Source: Saccharopolyspora sp. SCSIO 74807 | Lineage (GTDB): Bacteria; Actinomycetota; Actinomycetes; Mycobacteriales; Pseudonocardiaceae | Direction of reading: 5' to 3' | NCBI RefSeq assembly: GCF_037023755.1 | Contig: NZ_CP146100.1 | Coordinates: 248,001 to 312,000, forward strand | DNA: 64,000 nucleotides | Shown here: piece after piece, positions 28,164 through 38,620 of the stretch | How the letters are laid out: each line of letters begins with the position of its first letter | Numbering within the stretch: the stretch's first letter is position 1 | Notes under the pieces: model-generated | What the model saw: the letters and a program-made list of their open reading frames with translations, nothing else | Told to the model about the DNA's origin: nothing | Databases searched by the model: none | Program-made: the position numbers and the translations under genes

Positions 28164-28583
28164 GGCCTTGTTCGCACCTCGTGTGTCGGGCGCGCCGCCG
28201 GGGCGGCGCGCGATTCGGTTGCCGCGGCAGGCCGGGTGACCTGCCGCCCTGGTGTCCGCACCGGTTTCCCCACCCGGGCCGGCTTCTGCCGGTCCGGGAC
28301 CGCGAGGTCGCCGCTGCGCATCGGGCCCGTGCACCGCTCCGCCGACCGCGCCCGGCCGTACCGGACATGCGGTGATCGATGGAAGAACGGTTATTTCGGT
28401 TGCCCGATGTCGACGCGCGGACACGCGAAGTCGGATCGTGCGCACACGAAACCGCGATTGCAGTGTACTCGACGTGCAAACCCCGCACCGTTGAGGTAGC
28501 GGATTGTCCACAGGCCCTCGGCCGGTCCACAGATTCCGGAACGGACCCTGTCCCGCCGGTCCGCAGCGGGCCACCTTGGAAGC
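28164..28583. other. Divergent promoter region, long rpsB leader
   Basis: No gene is supported in these 420 nt between rpsB and the M23 peptidase gene. On the minus strand, TACACT at 28467-28462 could be a -10 element for rpsB, although no good -35 is visible. It would give a leader of nearly 300 nt, enough for translational feedback by S2. The stretch around 28385-28510 is less GC-rich than its surroundings, fitting promoters for both genes. Confidence 0.35.
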
Positions 28584-29153
28584 ATGTTGATCGCCGATAG
28601 GTGCCGCGCATGGTCCGCCGCGCTCGGCCTGGTGTCGCCGCTGCTCGTGCTGCTGATGCTGCCCGCAGCCGGAGTAGCGCAGCGAACATCACCGGCAACG
28701 ACCGAGCCCGCACCGGAATTCATGCGGCCGCTGGCGTCCGCGGCGCCCGTGCTGCGGCCGTTCGAGCCGCCCAGCAGCGAGTTCGGTCCCGGCCACCGGG
28801 GAGTCGACCTGGCCGGTGCGGCCGGCGAGCAGGTGCGCTCGGCAGGCGCGGGCACCGTGCGCTTCGCGGGCGTGCTCGCCGACCGGCCGGTCGTGTCGAT
28901 CGAGCACTCCGGTGGTCTGCGGACCACCTACGAACCGGTGCGCGCCACCGTTCAGGCCGGGCAGGCGGTGGCACCCGGCCAGCCGATCGGGGCGCTGGAC
29001 CCCGGGCATCCGGGCTGTCCGGCGGATGCGTGCCTGCACTGGGGCGTGCGGCGCGGGCCGGAATACCGCGACCCGTTGGGCTTGCTCGGCGGTGGCCGGG
29101 TGCGGCTGCTGCCGTGGGACGCGGCGGATCAGGTCACTGCTGTGGCTCGGTGA
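28584..29153 (+). CDS. Secreted M23-family peptidase (LytM-like)
   Basis: A 189-residue protein with an N-terminal signal peptide ([18 protein letters not shown]) and a C-terminal LytM/peptidase M23 domain. The zinc-binding motifs GHRGVDLAG near residue 73 and LHWGVRRG near residue 152 are present, so it may cut peptidoglycan cross-bridges or bind them. A peptidase gene of this type next to rpsB is conserved in Streptomyces and Mycobacterium. ATG 28584 is the natural start before the signal peptide. Its 3' end overlaps the convergent whiG gene by 20 nt. Confidence 0.88.
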   Translation: MLIADRCRAWSAALGLVSPLLVLLMLPAAGVAQRTSPATTEPAPEFMRPLASAAPVLRPFEPPSSEFGPGHRGVDLAGAAGEQVRSAGAGTVRFAGVLADRPVVSIEHSGGLRTTYEPVRATVQAGQAVAPGQPIGALDPGHPGCPADACLHWGVRRGPEYRDPLGLLGGGRVRLLPWDAADQVTAVAR

Positions 29154-30273
29154 GCTTGCTGCGCAGCCGCAGCACGGCCCGGGTGTGCAGCTGGCAGACC
29201 CGGGACTCGGTCACGCCGAGCACCTTGCCGATCTCGGCCAGCGTCAAGTTCTCGAAGTAGTACAGGGTGACCACGACCCGGTCCCGGTCGCTGAGCCGCT
29301 CGACCGCCTCCGCGAGTTGCCTGCGGCTGTCCCGGTCCACCAGCGCCGCGACCGGATCCTCGGCCCGATCGTCGGGCAGCGTCTCGGCCAGCGATGCGGT
29401 GCCCTTGCCCGCGCTGATCAGGTCGTCGAGCGCGACCACGCTGGTCATCTGCAGCTGCGCGAACAGCTCGCGCAGCTCGTCCGGGGAGACTTCGAGCTCG
29501 TCGGCGACCTCGGTGTCGGTCGCAGTGCGCTGCAACTTCGCTTCCAGCCGTTCCAGTGCGCGTTCCAGATCGCGCGCTCTGCTGCGCACCGAGCGCGGCA
29601 CCCAGTCCTGCGCGCGCAGGTCGTCCAGGATCGCGCCGCGGATGCGTTGCATGGCGTAGGTCTCGAACTTCAGGCCGCGCTCCGGCTCGAACTTCTCGAT
29701 CGCGTCGACGAGTCCGAAGATGCCGGACTGGATCAGGTCGGAGACCTCGACGTGCGACGGAAGGCCGGTGCCCACGCGCCCGGCCACGTACTTCACCAGC
29801 GGCGCGTAATGCAGCACCAACCGGTCGCGCAGCGAATGATCGCGATGCTCGCCGAACGCCTGCCAGAGCGCGACGATCCCCGCCTCGACCTCGTCGGCGC
29901 TGCGCTGGTCGTCCGCACCGACGAGGTAGGGCAACGACTGCGGTGAAGCGGTCGGCGCTTTGTCCCGGATGTTCCCGATGTCCCGGCCGTGGCCGATCTC
30001 CTGGCCGTTCGGGGCCCGGCCGTTCGCCGCGTCCCGGTCTTCCCCGGTTCGTGTTCCGCCACTTGATTGGGTGACGGTGTGTTCGCCGTTGCGGCTGCCG
30101 TTGACTCGGCGCCCGCCGGTCGAGGCGTTCGGATCGTGGCCGTCCGGGACGTCTTGCGGTGCCGGATCGCCGTGCTCGTACGGCTCCGACGTGGTCGATC
30201 TCGATGTCGCTTCCGCGGCCGCGGTGCGGGCACCGCCCCCGGCGTCGTCAGGAACGGGGGTGGGTTCGGTCAT
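29134..30273 (-). CDS. whiG: WhiG/FliA-type alternative sigma factor
   Basis: A 379-residue sigma factor of the WhiG/FliA group, which in Streptomyces commits aerial hyphae to sporulation. Region 2 ([20 protein letters not shown], then [20 protein letters not shown]) begins near residue 160. Region 3 follows, and region 4 has the helix-turn-helix [20 protein letters not shown] near the C-terminus. The first 120 residues are a polar, Gly/Asp/Arg-rich extension not seen in typical WhiG, so an internal start is possible. ATG 30273 lies inside the 3' end of xerC (26 nt overlap). The place beside the peptidase gene and rpsB matches Streptomyces. Confidence 0.88.
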   Translation of the reverse strand: MTEPTPVPDDAGGGARTAAAEATSRSTTSEPYEHGDPAPQDVPDGHDPNASTGGRRVNGSRNGEHTVTQSSGGTRTGEDRDAANGRAPNGQEIGHGRDIGNIRDKAPTASPQSLPYLVGADDQRSADEVEAGIVALWQAFGEHRDHSLRDRLVLHYAPLVKYVAGRVGTGLPSHVEVSDLIQSGIFGLVDAIEKFEPERGLKFETYAMQRIRGAILDDLRAQDWVPRSVRSRARDLERALERLEAKLQRTATDTEVADELEVSPDELRELFAQLQMTSVVALDDLISAGKGTASLAETLPDDRAEDPVAALVDRDSRRQLAEAVERLSDRDRVVVTLYYFENLTLAEIGKVLGVTESRVCQLHTRAVLRLRSKLTEPQQ

Positions 30274-31225
30274 GGATCGCCTTCAGCCGGTCGACGGTCA
30301 CGTGGGTGTAAAGCTGGGTCGTTGCGAGCGTAGCGTGACCAAGCAACTCCTGAACGCTACGGAGGTCCGCTCCCCCTTCGAGCAAATGGGTCGCGGCCGA
30401 ATGGCGCAGGCCATGCGGTCCGATCTCGGTGGCTCCCGGCACCGCGTCGACCGCGTCGTGCACAACGCGGCGCGCAGCGCGCTGATCCAGCCGGCCACCG
30501 CGCACGCCGAGGAACACCGCGTCGCCCGAACGCTCGGTGCGCAGTTTCGGGCGACCGGCCGACAACCAGCGCCCGAGCGCTTGATCCGCAGGTACCCCGA
30601 ACGGCACGGCCCGTTCCCGGTCACCCTTGCCCAGCACGCGCAGCAGACGCCGCTCGTGGTCGATCTCGGCCAGGTCCAGCCCGCACAGCTCGGAAACCCG
30701 CACCCCGGTGGCGTAGAGCAGTTCCAGCAGCGCGTGATCGCGCAGCGCGACTGGGTCACCCTGCTCAGCGCCGCCGGCCGAGGCCGCCATCGCCGAACCC
30801 GCCTGCTCGGCGCGCAGCACCGCGGGCAACGTCCGCTGCCGCGTCGGTGCGGCCAGCCGCGGGCCCGGGTCCGCGTCGAGCAGGCCGTCCCGGTGCGCCC
30901 AAGCGGTGAACGTGCGCGCCGAAGCCGCCCGGCGCGCGAGCGTCGCCCGGCCGATTCCCGTGGCATGTTGTCCGGCCAGCCACGACCGCAAGGCGGCGAG
31001 CGTCACCGTCTCCAGGCCGGGCTGCTCGTCCGAACCGGCGGCGACGCCATCCAGCAGGGACACGACATCACCGACGTAAGCGCGGACGGTGTGCGGCGAC
31101 AATCCGCGCTCGGTCGCGAGATGCCGTTCGAAGCCGTCCACCGCCGTACCGAACGGGCCGGGGAGGTTCGCCCGTGCCGCGCGCAGGTCGGGCCGCGGGG
31201 TGGAGTCGGACGGTCTGCGAGCCAT
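30248..31225 (-). CDS. xerC: Tyrosine recombinase XerC
   Basis: A 325-residue site-specific recombinase that resolves chromosome dimers at dif with XerD. The N-terminal SAM-like DNA-binding domain ([20 protein letters not shown]) is followed by the catalytic domain. The catalytic residues are Arg in TGVRVSEL, Lys in GKGDRER, His-x-x-Arg in [12 protein letters not shown], His in [11 protein letters not shown] and the nucleophile Tyr in QLYTHV. The length is normal. It lies between dprA and whiG and overlaps whiG, so the sigma factor may be translated by coupling to xerC. Confidence 0.94.
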   Translation of the reverse strand: MARRPSDSTPRPDLRAARANLPGPFGTAVDGFERHLATERGLSPHTVRAYVGDVVSLLDGVAAGSDEQPGLETVTLAALRSWLAGQHATGIGRATLARRAASARTFTAWAHRDGLLDADPGPRLAAPTRQRTLPAVLRAEQAGSAMAASAGGAEQGDPVALRDHALLELLYATGVRVSELCGLDLAEIDHERRLLRVLGKGDRERAVPFGVPADQALGRWLSAGRPKLRTERSGDAVFLGVRGGRLDQRAARRVVHDAVDAVPGATEIGPHGLRHSAATHLLEGGADLRSVQELLGHATLATTQLYTHVTVDRLKAIHDRTHPRS

Positions 31226-31317
31226 GCCGCAAACGCTCGTCGGTGGATGTGAACTGGTCAAGAGGGCCACGCCGTGAACAGGCTCGCATCCGGCAAACCG
31301 CGCCGACCGTCGAGCGC

Positions 31318-32472
31318 TCACCTGCTGTTTCTCATCCAGCCACCCTCCTTTCGCCGCACGAGTCCGGCGAGTTCCATTTCTGGCAACAATGCACGAACGG
31401 TGCGCAATGGAAGACCGCATTCGCGGGCAAGTTGCTCCGAACTCGCACCATCGCGAGCAATTACTGCATCATGCAGTTTTCTGGTGCACGGATCGAGTGC
31501 GTCGGAGCTGCGTGCCTGCGGTTCGGGATCGACCGGCGGCGCGGCACCGAGCGGGTTGATCATCTCGAGCACCTGCGCGGTCGAGGTGACCAGCACCCCC
31601 TTGCCGGAACGGATCATGTCGTGGCAGCCCACCGAGTTCGCCGAGGTCACCGGCCCGGGTAGGGCCATCAGCGGCAGGCCGAGCAGGTCGGTGGTGTTCG
31701 CGGTGTTGGCCGCTCCGCTGCGCGCACCGGCCTCCACCACCACCGTGCCCTGCCCGCAAGCGGCGATCAGCCGGTTGCGGACCAGGAAGCGATGCTTGCG
31801 CGGCGGAGTCCCGGGGGCGTACTCGCTGAGGACCACGCCTTGCTCGGCGACGCTGCGCAACAATCTGCCGTGACCGGCGGGATAGTCGACGTCGATACCG
31901 CAGGCGAGCAGGGCCACCGTGGTCCCGTCCGCGGCCAGCGCACCGCGATGCGCGGCACCATCGATGCCGTAAGCGGCACCGGAGACCACCGCGCACCCGG
32001 TCGACGCCAACCCGTGGCCGATCTCGGCCGCCAGGTGCTCGCCGTAGCCCGAGGCCGCACGCGCGCCGACCACCGCTGCCGAGAACCGCAGGGCCACGGA
32101 CGGATCCGCCCGGCCCCGCGCCCACAGGGCCAACGGCTCCGCCACCCCCGCGACGCCGATCTCGGTCGCTGCCGCCAAGATCGCCACACGTTCCGCCGGC
32201 CACTCCGGATCCTCCGGAGTGAGCAACCGCGCGCCCGCGGCAGCACCGGCCGCCAACGCCGCCTCGCCGGAGACGTGCTCGCGGCGCGCCTCGACCTCGT
32301 CGGCTACGGGGGAAGGAGTCGTTCCCCGGCTGACCAGCAGGGCCGCGCGGACGACACCGTGCTCAGCCACGAACGCTCCGAGCGCGGGTGCCGGAGGCTC
32401 CGCGACCGCCGACAGGTACGCGCGCGCGACCCGTGTCGGATCGTGTTGATCCTGCGCAGACGACATGGTCAT
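31318..32472 (-). CDS. dprA: DNA-processing protein DprA
   Basis: A 384-residue protein that loads RecA on incoming single-stranded DNA during transformation. The central Rossmann-like fold carries [19 protein letters not shown] and [18 protein letters not shown]. The [16 protein letters not shown] and [18 protein letters not shown] segments follow. The C-terminal winged-helix domain ([20 protein letters not shown]) is also present. GGGAGG lies 4 nt before ATG 32472, and ATG 32466 is an alternative. The comM-dprA-xerC order is conserved in actinobacteria, although natural competence is rarely reported for them. Confidence 0.92.
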   Translation of the reverse strand: MTMSSAQDQHDPTRVARAYLSAVAEPPAPALGAFVAEHGVVRAALLVSRGTTPSPVADEVEARREHVSGEAALAAGAAAGARLLTPEDPEWPAERVAILAAATEIGVAGVAEPLALWARGRADPSVALRFSAAVVGARAASGYGEHLAAEIGHGLASTGCAVVSGAAYGIDGAAHRGALAADGTTVALLACGIDVDYPAGHGRLLRSVAEQGVVLSEYAPGTPPRKHRFLVRNRLIAACGQGTVVVEAGARSGAANTANTTDLLGLPLMALPGPVTSANSVGCHDMIRSGKGVLVTSTAQVLEMINPLGAAPPVDPEPQARSSDALDPCTRKLHDAVIARDGASSEQLARECGLPLRTVRALLPEMELAGLVRRKEGGWMRNSR

Positions 32473-32725
32473 GTCACCTCCCGCCCGTCTGCTGCTAGTG
32501 CTGATGGATGAGCTGCCCGCGACTCGGAACCAGGTTGGCGGTGCCCCGGTGATTCCCGGCCGGAACCGGCACGACGATCGACTTCCGGGTCGTGCGGCGC
32601 GGTGTGCAGGTGCGATGGCGCAACACCCACCCACGGGCCGCCGAAGCCTTCGTTGCAATGCAAGAAGGAGTGGCGCGTTTCGGCCTGCTTGCACGGGCAG
32701 GTGCCCGGGCGCCGCCTTACCGCGT

Positions 32726-34249
32726 TCAATGGACACTCCTTTCCCGGAAATCGAGCGCGGACGCAACGTGTTCCGCGCTCGGCGCCGGGCTGGCGTCCAG
32801 ATCGGCCAGCGTCCACGCCACCCGCAGGCACCGGTCTGCTCCGCGAGCCGTCACCGCACCGAGATCGAGCCCCCGGTCCAGCAACGCCGTGGTCGCCTCC
32901 GGCAGGGCGAACTCGCGCCGCAGCAGCGGCCCCGGCACCTCCCCGTTGGTCCGCCACCCGTGCGCGGACCAGCGCTCGGCGGCCAGCGCCCGCGCCCGGG
33001 ACACCCGTTCCCGCACGACCTCGGTCGATTCCGGCTGCCGATCGGGTTGCATGGTCATCGCCGTGACCGGCCGCATCCGCACCCGCATGTCGACTCGGTC
33101 CAGCAGCGGCCCGGAAAGCTTGCCGAAATACCGCCGCCGCACCTGCTGCGAGCAACAGCAGTCGCTGTCCCGGGCCGGTGCGCACGGACACGGATTCGTC
33201 GCCAGCACCAGTTGGAACGCGGCCGGGTAGCGCAACGTGCCGTCCCGGCGGGACAACCGCACCTCGCCGTCCTCCAACGCGGTGCGCAGTGCTTCCAGCC
33301 GTTTGGTGCCGAACTCGCAAGCCTCGTCCATGAACAACGTGCCGCGGTGCGCGCGGCTGACCGCGCCAGGCCGGGCCAGCCCCGCTCCGCCGCCGATCAG
33401 CCCCGGGATCGAGGTGGAGTGGTGCGGCGCGACGAACGGCGGATCGGTCACCAGCGGTGCCGCACCGGCGAGCTCACCGGCGACCGAGTGGATCGCGGTG
33501 ACCTCCAGCGCTTCCTGCCTGCTCAACGTCGGCAGCAGGCCGCCGAGCCGCTGCGCCAGCATGGTCTTGCCGGTTCCCGGCGGGCCGACCATGAGCAGGT
33601 GGTGGCCACCGGCGGCGGCCACTTCCAGCGCCCACCGCGCCTCCGGCTGGCCGAGCACGTCCGCCAGGTCCGTCCTGGCCGCGGCGGATTCGTCCTGCTG
33701 GACCGGTTCCGCCGGGAAGTGGTCGAGTTCGCCTTGCTCCCGCAGCCACGCGATCACCTCCCGCAGGTGGGAGGCACCGAACACCTCGACGTCCTCGACC
33801 AGCTGCGCCTCCGCAAGACCGCTCGCAGGCACGATGGCGCGGCGCACGCCTTCCCGCCGTGCTGCGAGCAGCCCGGGCAGCAGCCCGCGAACCGAGCGGA
33901 TGCGTCCGTCCAGCGCCAGTTCACCGAACAGCACCGTGCCTTCCAGCCGGTGCGGCGGCACCTGTTCCGCACCGGCGAGCACCGCGCACGCGAGCGCGAG
34001 GTCGTAAGAGGTGCCCGCTTTCGGCAGCGCCGCCGGCGACAGCGCCAGCGTCACGCAGCTCTTCGGCCAGTCCTCGCGGCAGTTCTGCACCGCCGCGCGG
34101 ACGCGGTTCTTGGACTCCTGCAACGCCGTGTCCGGCAGGCCCAGCAGCTGCACGCTCGGCAGGCCGCCTTTGCGCACGTCCGCTTCGATCTCCACCAGCG
34201 CGCCGTCCACGCCGAACAGCGCGACCGCCCAAGTCCGTCGCAGCACCAT
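32726..34249 (-). CDS. comM: ComM/YifB-family AAA+ ATPase
   Basis: A 507-residue magnesium-chelatase-like AAA+ protein. In Vibrio and Haemophilus, ComM is a helicase that promotes branch migration of transformed DNA. The N-terminal Lon-like domain opens the protein (ALVEIEADVRKGGLPSVQLL in part). The AAA core has Walker A MVGPPGTGKTMLAQ near residue 215 and Walker B LFMDEACEF, with a MgChl C-terminal domain from about residue 410. ATG 34249 directly follows the yraN stop codon. A C4 zinc-like NPCPCAPARDSDCCC stretch near residue 350 is typical of this family. Confidence 0.93.
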   Translation of the reverse strand: MVLRRTWAVALFGVDGALVEIEADVRKGGLPSVQLLGLPDTALQESKNRVRAAVQNCREDWPKSCVTLALSPAALPKAGTSYDLALACAVLAGAEQVPPHRLEGTVLFGELALDGRIRSVRGLLPGLLAARREGVRRAIVPASGLAEAQLVEDVEVFGASHLREVIAWLREQGELDHFPAEPVQQDESAAARTDLADVLGQPEARWALEVAAAGGHHLLMVGPPGTGKTMLAQRLGGLLPTLSRQEALEVTAIHSVAGELAGAAPLVTDPPFVAPHHSTSIPGLIGGGAGLARPGAVSRAHRGTLFMDEACEFGTKRLEALRTALEDGEVRLSRRDGTLRYPAAFQLVLATNPCPCAPARDSDCCCSQQVRRRYFGKLSGPLLDRVDMRVRMRPVTAMTMQPDRQPESTEVVRERVSRARALAAERWSAHGWRTNGEVPGPLLRREFALPEATTALLDRGLDLGAVTARGADRCLRVAWTLADLDASPAPSAEHVASALDFRERSVH

Positions 34250-34660
34250 TCAGAACACCCCCGGCAAATGCTCGAGGGACGGGCGCCCACGCGGCGGCCA
34301 CAGGATCGAGATGACGTCGAAGCGGACCGGGCAGCCGGTGAGCTCGCGCTCCGCGAGCCACGCGCGCGCCAGTTCCCGCAGCCGCCGCACCTTGTTCGGC
34401 CCCACCGCGTCCAGCGGCGCCCCGTAGTCGACGCCGGATCGGGTCTTGACCTCGCAGAAGATCGCCTGTTGCCCGTCGGTCGCGACGATGTCGAGTTCGC
34501 CCTGCGGGCACCGCCAATTCCGCACCAGCACCGCCAACCCCTGCCGCTGCAGGTGTTCGGCCGCCAGCCGTTCACCTGCGCGCCCCAGCGCGTGCTTGCC
34601 GTATCCGTCCACATCGGACAAGGCGCCGAGCAGCGGGCTGTAATCGAGCGTTCGAGCCAT
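34250..34660 (-). CDS. YraN/UPF0102 endonuclease-like protein
   Basis: A 136-residue member of UPF0102 (YraN), a restriction-endonuclease-like fold of unsettled role. The family motifs are [18 protein letters not shown] near residue 27, [16 protein letters not shown] with the active-site Asp, and FCEVKTRSG with the Glu-x-Lys. GGAGG sits 7 nt before ATG 34660. The stop abuts the comM start, so both proteins are probably made from one mRNA. M. tuberculosis has the same pair (Rv2898c-Rv2897c). Confidence 0.92.
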   Translation of the reverse strand: MARTLDYSPLLGALSDVDGYGKHALGRAGERLAAEHLQRQGLAVLVRNWRCPQGELDIVATDGQQAIFCEVKTRSGVDYGAPLDAVGPNKVRRLRELARAWLAERELTGCPVRFDVISILWPPRGRPSLEHLPGVF

Positions 34661-34918
34661 GGTTTCCCTCCGGGAATGCGAGGCGGAACGCGGCAGCGGA
34701 GAAACCGAACCGCGCAACGACCCCGATCACCCGGGGCCGCCATCTCCAAACTGCCCCGCGGCGCGCAGCGCCACCAGACTCAATTGGGAAATCTGTGGAT
34801 GAACAGCAAGCCTGTGGACAACTCACCGGGCGAGCCCGCGCAGCAAAACGGGCGGCCGCCCACGGCGACCACCCGTTTTCCCCAGCAGGTGCGGCGGCCG
34901 AACCGGCCGCGGACAGCC

Positions 34919-35242
34919 TCAGCTCCCGAACGGACCGTTCTCCGGCAACCGCAGATCCGGCTTGTCCAGCTCCTCCACGTTCACGTCCTTGAACGTGATC
35001 ACCCGGACGTTCTTGACGAACCGCGCCGGCCGATACATGTCCCAGACCCACGCATCCGACATCGCGACTTCGAAGTAGACCTCCGAGTCGGAATTGCGGA
35101 CCTGCACGTCCACCGCATTGGCCAGGTAGAAGCGCCGCTCGGTCTCCACGACGTAATTGAACTGCCCGACGATGTCGCGGTACTCCTTGTAGAGCTGCAG
35201 CTCCATCTCGGTCTCGTACTTCTCGAGATCCTCGGCGCTCAT
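34919..35242 (-). CDS. DUF2469 conserved actinobacterial protein
   Basis: A 107-residue acidic protein of the DUF2469 family (Rv2901c in M. tuberculosis), unique to actinobacteria and of unknown role. Its N-terminal MSAEDLEKYETEMELQLYKE and central FNYVVETERRFYLAN are highly typical. The last few residues (ENGPFGS) are encoded by a copy of the same 13 bp palindrome found repeatedly at 7069-7244, so this tail may have arisen from repeat sequence. It follows rnhB by 37 nt. The 258 nt between it and yraN shows no gene. Confidence 0.93.
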   Translation of the reverse strand: MSAEDLEKYETEMELQLYKEYRDIVGQFNYVVETERRFYLANAVDVQVRNSDSEVYFEVAMSDAWVWDMYRPARFVKNVRVITFKDVNVEELDKPDLRLPENGPFGS

Positions 35243-35278
35243 CGCAGTGCGGGCCGCCCTTCTAGATCGCCGTTGCCC

Positions 35279-36046
35279 TTACGTTCCCCCATTGTCCACC
35301 ACATCCTCGTCCGAAGCATCGAACAAACCGGGCTTACTGGTCACGGTGCGTGGCGAGCGCATGCCGTGCAGGCGCGCGGCGCCGACGACGTTCGAATAGC
35401 ACCAGCGGTGCTCCGGACTCGGCCCGTGCTCCTCCAGCCGCGCCGTGTGATCCGGCGTGCAATAGCCCTTGTGCTCGTCGAGGCCGTACATCGGCAACCG
35501 CTCGTGCAGCTCGCGCATGATGCGGTCGCGGGTGACCTTCGCCAGCACCGAGGCCGCCGCCACGCACGCCGCGACCAGATCGCCCTTGAGCACCGCCACG
35601 CTCGGCGCCGCGAGCCCCTGCACTCGAAAGCCATCGGTGAGCACGTAGCCCGGGTGCACCGGCATCCGCGCCACCGCCCGGCGCATACCTTCCAGGTTCG
35701 CCACGTGGATGCCCAGCGCGTCGACCTCCTCGGGCGGGATGACGACGACCGAGGACGCCACCGCGCGGCGGGTGATCACCTCGTAGAGCCGCTCCCGCTC
35801 CGCCTCGGCGAGCACCTTGGAATCGGTGAGCCCGGCGAACCGCTTGCCGTCCCCGGCCTTGAGCACGCACGCCGCCACCACCAACGGCCCGGCGCACGCG
35901 CCGCGACCGGCCTCGTCGACGCCGGCCACCGGCCCGAGCCCGCTGCGGTCCAGCGCGCTCTGCAGCGCCCAGTTGCCGCTGCTGCGGCGGATCACCGGCC
36001 GTGGCGGCCGCCATTCCGCCGCAGCGGGCGCGAACCGCGCCCCCAC
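35279..36046 (-). CDS. rnhB: Ribonuclease HII
   Basis: A 255-residue nuclease that removes ribonucleotides from RNA-DNA hybrids. The catalytic Asp-Glu pair lies in [18 protein letters not shown] near residue 45, further acids are in LTDSKVLAE and VLTDGFRV, and the [12 protein letters not shown] stretch is family-typical. The C-terminal tail after [11 protein letters not shown] is longer than in E. coli. GTG 36046 lies inside the end of lepB, so the two reading frames overlap by a few bases. This fits the conserved rnhB-lepB-rplS order. Confidence 0.93.
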   Translation of the reverse strand: MGARFAPAAAEWRPPRPVIRRSSGNWALQSALDRSGLGPVAGVDEAGRGACAGPLVVAACVLKAGDGKRFAGLTDSKVLAEAERERLYEVITRRAVASSVVVIPPEEVDALGIHVANLEGMRRAVARMPVHPGYVLTDGFRVQGLAAPSVAVLKGDLVAACVAAASVLAKVTRDRIMRELHERLPMYGLDEHKGYCTPDHTARLEEHGPSPEHRWCYSNVVGAARLHGMRSPRTVTSKPGLFDASDEDVVDNGGT

Positions 36047-36048
36047 GG

Positions 36049-36972
36049 TCAGTGCCGCCTCCGGGCACGCCGGTCGGACACCACGGCGGTGACCCGCCGG
36101 CCCGCCCACAACACCGGGAACGCCGCGGCGAACCCGACGCCTGCGGGCACTCCTGCCTGCCACGCGGGCGCGCCCAGCGCGTCGGCCTGCGGATTCGGTT
36201 CGGGGATGCTCTGCCAGCGCGTCGGCGGCAGCACGATGACCTGCGCCTTGCCGATCACGTTGTCCACCGGGACGGTGCCGTTGACGCCACCGCCGCCTTG
36301 GTACCGCGAGTCCTGCGAGTTCCCGCGGTTGTCGCCCTGCACCCACAAGCGTCCCTGCGGCACCGTCACGGGCGCGAACGCCTCGTGCCGTTCCCCCTCG
36401 CCGGGCTCCCAGTAGACGTAGGGCTCATCGAGCGGCTTGCCGTCGACCAGCATCCGGTTCTGCGGGTCGCAGCACGACACGGTCTGGCCGCCGGTGGCGA
36501 TCACCCGCTTGACGAAGTCCTTCTCGTCCGGCGACCCGAAGCCGAGAAGCGACAGCGCGCCCTGGAAGAAACCGGCGACCGGGTTCGACGCCTCCGGCAC
36601 GTTGAACTCGTTGTTGCCCCAGGTCTCCGGCCCGCGGAACACGACGACGTCGCCGGGTTCCGGGTCGGTGAACCGGTAGGACACCTTGTCCACCAGCACC
36701 CGGTCGTTCTGGCAGCCGTCGCAGCCGTGCAGCGTCTGCTCCATCGACTGGGACGGGATGACGTAGACCCGGGCGAGGAAGGTCTGGATGAGCACCGTGA
36801 GCACCAGCGCGGTGACGATCAGGATCGGCAGCTCGCGCCAGAAGGAGCTCTTCCGCTCCCGCTTGCGGCGGGAGCGCCGCCCGAAGCGGCCCTTGCCGCC
36901 GCCTTCGCGGTTGTCGGCAGGCCCTTCCTGGGGCTCTTCCTCTGGTCCGGTGGAGCGCATGACGTCGGCCAC
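36049..36972 (-). CDS. lepB: Signal peptidase I
   Basis: A 307-residue membrane protease that removes signal peptides from exported proteins. A basic cytoplasmic segment ([14 protein letters not shown]) precedes one membrane helix at about residues 48-68. The catalytic Ser is in [11 protein letters not shown], the general-base Lys in [11 protein letters not shown], and the [11 protein letters not shown] box follows. A second hydrophobic stretch lies near the C-terminus. Cysteine pairs in HGCDGCQN and SCCDP may form disulfides outside the cell. GTG 36972 is the first start, and ATG 36960 is a near alternative. Confidence 0.94.
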   Translation of the reverse strand: MADVMRSTGPEEEPQEGPADNREGGGKGRFGRRSRRKRERKSSFWRELPILIVTALVLTVLIQTFLARVYVIPSQSMEQTLHGCDGCQNDRVLVDKVSYRFTDPEPGDVVVFRGPETWGNNEFNVPEASNPVAGFFQGALSLLGFGSPDEKDFVKRVIATGGQTVSCCDPQNRMLVDGKPLDEPYVYWEPGEGERHEAFAPVTVPQGRLWVQGDNRGNSQDSRYQGGGGVNGTVPVDNVIGKAQVIVLPPTRWQSIPEPNPQADALGAPAWQAGVPAGVGFAAAFPVLWAGRRVTAVVSDRRARRRH

Positions 36973-37174
36973 GCGGCCAGGCTACTGGAACGGCACCGGC
37001 GCCCGGCGCGCTCCCCCTGCGCGCGCCCGGTCCGTCCGGATCGCCCAGGAAACCGGATGACGTGCGAATTCGCCGATCATTGAGCGCTCGCGCGGAGTTC
37101 GACCGGTCCGCGGCGGGGTGCGATGCGGCTCATCCCATCCCGTCGTTCACTCAAAAGTGGATCAGTGCGCGCGA

Positions 37175-37208
37175 AAACGGCCCGGATGCCGCAGCACCCG
37201 GGCCGTTT
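37175..37208 (-). terminator. rplS intrinsic terminator
   Basis: AAACGGCCCGG (37175-37185) pairs perfectly with 37198-37208 through a 12 nt loop. In the minus direction the stem ends in TTTT, beginning 26 nt after the rplS stop. This is the most classical intrinsic terminator in the window, and it separates rplS from lepB. Confidence 0.85.
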
Positions 37209-37234
37209 CCGGAATCCTCGCCGCTAGCGCGGGC

Positions 37235-37591
37235 TCAGGAGGAGACGGGCTCGCGCCGCTCCTTGATCTTGGCGGCCTTGCCGCGACGCTCGCGCAGGTA
37301 GTACAGCTTCGCCCGGCGGACCCGGCCGCGGGCAGCGACCTCGATCTTGGCGATGTTCGGGCTGTGCACCGGGAAGGTGCGTTCCACGCCGACACCGAAG
37401 GAGATCTTGCGGACGGTGAAGGTCTCCCGGACACCGTCGCCCTGGCGCCGGATCACAGCGCCCTGGAAGACCTGGTTCCGCTCGCGCGAACCCTCGATGA
37501 CGCGGACGTAGACCTTCAGCGTGTCGCCAGGCCGGAAGGCCGGGATGTCGGAACGCAGCGACTGGGCGTCCAAAGCGTCCAGGGTGTTCAT
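37235..37591 (-). CDS. rplS: 50S ribosomal protein L19
   Basis: A 118-residue large-subunit protein that forms the bridge region near the 30S-50S interface. The [40 protein letters not shown] and [20 protein letters not shown] segments are those of L19. ATG 37591 is the conserved start, and the upstream in-frame sequence is non-conserved leader. The gene stands between trmD and lepB with its own probable promoter and a clear terminator, so it is likely a single-gene transcript. Confidence 0.97.
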   Translation of the reverse strand: MNTLDALDAQSLRSDIPAFRPGDTLKVYVRVIEGSRERNQVFQGAVIRRQGDGVRETFTVRKISFGVGVERTFPVHSPNIAKIEVAARGRVRRAKLYYLRERRGKAAKIKERREPVSS

Positions 37592-37704
37592 CGGTGGTCC
37601 GTCCTCATCCGTGTCGTAGGCACCCGTGTTCTCGCGCTCCATGGCCCGGCCTGACCGCGGCCACCGCCTGACACGGGGGTGAGCTTGCATTGGTGCGCGC
37701 CAGC

Positions 37705-37732
37705 ACAGAATCCGGCTGCAGCAACCGGTCAA
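37705..37732 (-). promoter_or_regulatory. Candidate rplS promoter
   Basis: On the minus strand TTGACC (37732-37727) and TTCTGT (37710-37705) are separated by 16 nt, about 115 nt before the rplS start. The -35 matches the consensus well and the -10 only partly. Confidence 0.35.
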
Positions 37733-37788
37733 GTGTGCCAGACGCGCAGGCAGCCGCCGGAACTGGCCCCGGTGCAGCGGGTGCGATC

Positions 37789-38580
37789 TCAGTCGTTCCC
37801 CTGCTGCGCGGAGTCCTCCGGGGACTGCGCCTCGTCCGCGCCCAGTGTATCCAGCAGCGCCCGGTCCTTGACGTCCAGGGCCTCCGGTGGCAGTGCCGCC
37901 AGCAGGTCCGGGCGGCGTTCGCTCGTGCGCCGCAGCGCCTCATCGCGGCGCCACCGCGCGATCGCGGCGTGGTTGCCGGAACGCAGCACGTCCGGCACGG
38001 CACGCCCGCGCCAGACCTCCGGGCGGGTGTAGCTGGGGCCTTCGAGCAGGCCGTCGGAGAAGGAGTCCTGCTCCGCGGAGGCGGGATTGCCCAGCACGCC
38101 CGGCAGCAACCGGGCCACCGACTCGATCATGGTCAGCGCCGCGACCTCACCGCCGACCAGCACGTAGTCGCCGATGGAGACCTCTTCGACCGGCATCCGG
38201 CCGGCCGCGTCCTCGACCACCCGCTCGTCGATGCCCTCGTAGCGGCCGCAGGCGAACACCAGCCACGGTTTCGCCGCCCAGCGGACCGCCGTCGACTGCG
38301 TGAACGGACGCCCCGCCGGCGTCGGCACGACCAGCGTCGGCTGCTCCGCGCCGGAACCGCACACCGCGTCCAGGGCTTCGCCCCACACGTCCGGTTTCAT
38401 CACCATTCCCGGACCGCCGCCGTAGGGGCTGTCGTCCACGGCGCGGTGCACGTCGTGGGTCCAGTCCCGCAGGTCGTGCACCCCGACGGAGATCTTCTCG
38501 CGTTCGATCGCCTTGCCCAGCAAGGCCTGCCGCAACGGGGCCAGGTACTCGGGAAAGATGGAAATGACGTCAATGCGCAA
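37789..38580 (-). CDS. trmD: tRNA (guanine37-N1)-methyltransferase
   Basis: A 263-residue SPOUT-fold enzyme that methylates G37 next to the anticodon and prevents +1 frameshifts. The N-terminus [12 protein letters not shown], the [14 protein letters not shown] segment, the [11 protein letters not shown] motif and the trefoil-knot SAM site [20 protein letters not shown] are all present. TTG 38580 is the only sensible start, with AAGGAA upstream, and the protein then begins like other TrmD. An acidic, Gln-rich C-terminus replaces a standard ending. It lies directly downstream of rimM, as in most bacteria. Confidence 0.95.
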   Translation of the reverse strand: MRIDVISIFPEYLAPLRQALLGKAIEREKISVGVHDLRDWTHDVHRAVDDSPYGGGPGMVMKPDVWGEALDAVCGSGAEQPTLVVPTPAGRPFTQSTAVRWAAKPWLVFACGRYEGIDERVVEDAAGRMPVEEVSIGDYVLVGGEVAALTMIESVARLLPGVLGNPASAEQDSFSDGLLEGPSYTRPEVWRGRAVPDVLRSGNHAAIARWRRDEALRRTSERRPDLLAALPPEALDVKDRALLDTLGADEAQSPEDSAQQGND

Positions 38581-38620
38581 CGCTTGCGTTCCTTAGCGCT
38601 GGATGGCCTGACCTGCTCGG

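Noticed and set aside
32465-36415. 1316-codon plus-strand open frame
   Set aside because: It runs opposite comM, yraN, DUF2469, rnhB and lepB, and no family motif is visible.
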